Below are positions 61,672-64,000 of a DNA stretch of 64,000 nt, piece after piece (the first letter of the stretch is position 1; each line of letters opens with the position of its first letter). A program made the translations under genes and the position numbers. This DNA comes from Macquaria australasica (Eukaryota; Chordata; Actinopteri; Centrarchiformes; Percichthyidae), in the NCBI GenBank assembly GCA_005408345.1, contig SEMN01000622.1, positions 124,001-188,000 on the forward strand. Reading direction: 5' to 3'. The notes under the pieces were generated by a model. The model worked only from the letters and a program-made list of their open reading frames with translations. It was not told where the DNA came from and searched no databases.

Positions 61672-63380
61672 CGAGCTGAATTTGGCTGCTGATGAATAGA
61701 TCCTGCTCTCTGGGGAAAATATATTACCTCCTTACAAAACTCCTTTCATCATGAAGGTAACATTATTTCACATACAGTAAGCATCCATCTAGTAACAGCT
61801 GGTGAGTCATGTTTACATCAGTGATGTAGAACATCATCCCATCAGTAAGAGTGTATGTCACCGTACACTTAGTGTTGATTAACAAACAAAATGGCTACAA
61901 AAGTGCTCTTTAGAATCCAAAACAGGCCAAAATGACAGAATCATCTGTAATCTGCAAAAAAGTGTTTTACAGCCAGTTCTGCTTTGGGTTCAAAAGTGCA
62001 ATATTCCCTTTGATGTTTACAGGCACATTAGTATCCCATTTATGACTTTTTTCTCCTTTTTTGTGTTATGAGTCATAAATATGATGTGAAATCCAGTCAC
62101 CTGGTTAATATATATCCCTGTTCAGGTGATTATAATATGGCACTTTAATCAGATAATTTCTGCAATCAGAGGCAGAAATGCAATCAAGCACAGCGTGGTG
62201 CAAACTGGAGGAGAGGCTGGACAAATTGGGATCAAATTACTCTCCATTTGAACAGGGTCAGACATTCCCTTACATTCACCTTAGTAGACCATTGTCAAAT
62301 TGTACCTGCTTCATCACTACATAACATAAGTCAAAAACACATCTGAGCAGATAAACCTGGTGTAACCCAGCTAAAGTAGCATATTTGGGGTTTCAAAACC
62401 ATATCCAGGTGTCTGAACCCATATGATATTTAAATGCACACATGGAACCATACTCAATACAAGCTGATTTTAGTGTGCATGTCAATAATATTCAATCTCT
62501 TCCTTCACTTCTGTATGTATTGTAGTACATCATGTTTCTATCTATAAAAAGCATAATACCAGTGGTGCCACACTTCATAAACTGGCACTTCTTTCCGAAG
62601 CAGATTCAAATAAACAGCGGGTTTCCACAGTTTTCTATGACAACTCTTCCATCTTTGAAGCAGTTGAAGTTAATTTCAGCTACTTCTGACAAGTTACAAC
62701 TTCAAAACAACATGAAACGTTGGTTTTTTTCATTTTCCTGTGCTGTAATTAAAACAGGTTATGGACGCTGATTCCTTTGACTGATTTTCCATACCAGTAT
62801 TTATGATAACACAATACATCATTCACTGGGAAGTTTTGTCATCTAAAAGTTTGTGTTTTCAGTCACACTGAGAAATAGTAATGAGAAAGTTGTAGTTTTA
62901 ACAGTTTTAGTCCTATTCTATGTGTGTGTATACATGCATGTGTCATTTACAGGCTCTGTCTTGTCTGTAAATGTTCCCTCTCTCTACGTTGTATGAGCTA
63001 TGATCAGAGATAATGTTAACTAATTCCTGACTATTCTCTATTTCAGACTGGGACTAGTTTCCATGTGTTTGACCAGGGACGCTTTGCCAAGGAAGTTCTG
63101 CCAAAGTACTTTAAACACAATAATATGGCGAGCTTCGTTCGACAGCTCAACATGTGTGAGTACGCTCTTCTCTCCTCTTCTCCTCTCTTTTCTCAACTGC
63201 AGTGTGTATTTATGCTTTGTGTCTGTGTTTGCTCGTACATGTGTGTGTCTAGACGGTTTCCGTAAGGTGGTGAACATCGAGCAGAGCGGTCTGGTGAAGC
63301 CTGAGAGAGATGATACAGAGTTCCAACATCTGTACTTCCTCCAGGGACACGAGCACATGCTGGAACACATCAAGAGGAAG
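59729..63380 (+). CDS. hsf4: Heat shock factor 4, first three coding exons (5' part)
   Basis: HSFs are trimeric transcription factors that bind nGAAn heat shock elements; HSF4 is best known for lens and eye gene control. Exons: 59729-59854 (42 codons, phase 0, donor GTGAGT), 63047-63155, 63253-63380 (ends phase 0). Together they encode 121 residues: N-terminus MQESPGAMGVDG, then the DNA-binding winged helix from VPAFLTKLWTLVEDPDTNHL through FDQGRFAKEVLPKYFKHNNM, recognition-helix region ASFVRQLNMYGFRKVV, and the LVKPERDDTEFQHLYFLQGH segment to HIKRK. The short MQE start and the DPDTNHLICWS and HEHMLEHIKRK variants recall HSF4; the domain itself is close to HSF1, which is the main alternative. 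The third donor (AAG/GTCTGG) is weak but sits at the position where other HSF exons end. Oligomerisation and activation regions lie beyond the window. Confidence 0.88.
59855..63046 (+). other. hsf4 intron 1
   Basis: GTGAGT...TTTCAG intron of 3.2 kb. It contains a (GA)n run at 61642-61669. No further coding exon was seen; open frames are short and show no family features. Confidence 0.65.
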
Positions 63381-64000
63381 GTCTGGAAACACACTATACA
63401 AACACAAACAAATGCACACCTACAAAATGTGTCAAAGACAGACTGACCAGAAAGTGTCTTAAAAGTGCACATAACATGACACCCTCTATCCTTAGAACCT
63501 CAGAGCAACAAGACTAAGATGCTAAAGCCGTGCTAGCAGCTGTGTAGATGAATCCAGGTGCTGATTTATATGTTGCTCCCTCATGCACTGCCGCCATTAC
63601 TGCTGTGGCAGAGTGCAACTGAACACATTTACACTGACATTAGAAGCACTGATTTTTGGGTTAATCACAGTCAGCAGTCGCCGCCTTCGACAGATGAAGG
63701 TAGTCTGTGTGTGTGTGTGTGAATGTAGAAGTTATTCAGCCTCTAAACACCACCTCTCCTGTTCGACCTCCACAGCATGCGGAGAGATGTGAAAGAGCTA
63801 TTCGAAGTAGCTTATTAACCCCAGCAGGAATTACTTACTAGATTATGATTTAAATCACCAAACTCCATGATGTATTGCAACCTGTCTACAAGGCGCAGCA
63901 GTGCTTTGAGCTAAATGCTAATGTCAGCCTGCTAATATTTTACATTAACAATGCTAACATGTTCACCATGTTGGTTTAGCATGTTAACATTTGCTAATTA
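63381..64000 (+). other. hsf4 intron 3 start; inverted GTTAGCATGCTAAC-family repeat at the end
   Basis: No exon recognised. From about 63891 to the window end the sequence is the reverse orientation of the 11270 and 54640 repeats (GAGCTAAATGCTAATGTCAG, GCTAACATGTTCACCATGTT). It is cut by the window edge. Confidence 0.6.

Overview
The window is vertebrate nuclear DNA, most likely from a percomorph-type teleost. Genes are split by GT-AG introns, (CA/GT)n microsatellites are frequent, and introns and intergenic space are filled with fish-type hAT and Harbinger MITEs, L1- and L2-like LINE relics, BEL/Pao and solo LTRs, and tRNA-like SINEs. The species is not determined; the clade is inferred from repeat content and protein similarity recalled from family knowledge.

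Layout. 1-9.6 kb: the last two coding exons and 3' UTR of a copine, best matched to CPNE2 (+). 12.7-24.6 kb: FAM192A/PSME3IP1 (-), tail to tail with the copine; five coding exons giving 260 aa, with an AT-AC (U12-type) intron. 24.6-30.5 kb: gene-free, with a degraded L1-clade LINE (-) split by an L2-like LINE 3' end (+), then an SINE-like unit. 30.5-44.6 kb and 48.5-56.6 kb: two tandem cytochrome P450 family 2 genes (+), 485 and 497 aa, each with 11 coding exons and intact heme-binding, I-helix and ExxR motifs. 59.7-64 kb: the first three coding exons of heat shock factor 4 (+), running off the window.

CPNE2 and FAM192A are also neighbours on human chromosome 16, so that pair looks like conserved synteny; HSF4 is on the same human chromosome. 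The P450 pair between FAM192A and hsf4 is a local tandem duplication. The genes have no evident shared pathway: membrane-binding copine, proteasome-activator partner, microsomal monooxygenases, and a transcription factor.

No unknown multi-gene system was found. The most notable points are: the AT-AC intron, whose boundaries are forced by reading frame; two introns shared by both P450s but absent from the usual nine-exon CYP2 plan; a destroyed acceptor in the second P450 that must be bypassed; a perfect 93-bp repeat found upstream of exon 1 and again at the 3' end of intron 1 of the second P450; a splice donor of the first P450 that is itself the first repeat of a 54-bp (GT)n tract; and several nested transposon insertions with exact target-site duplications.
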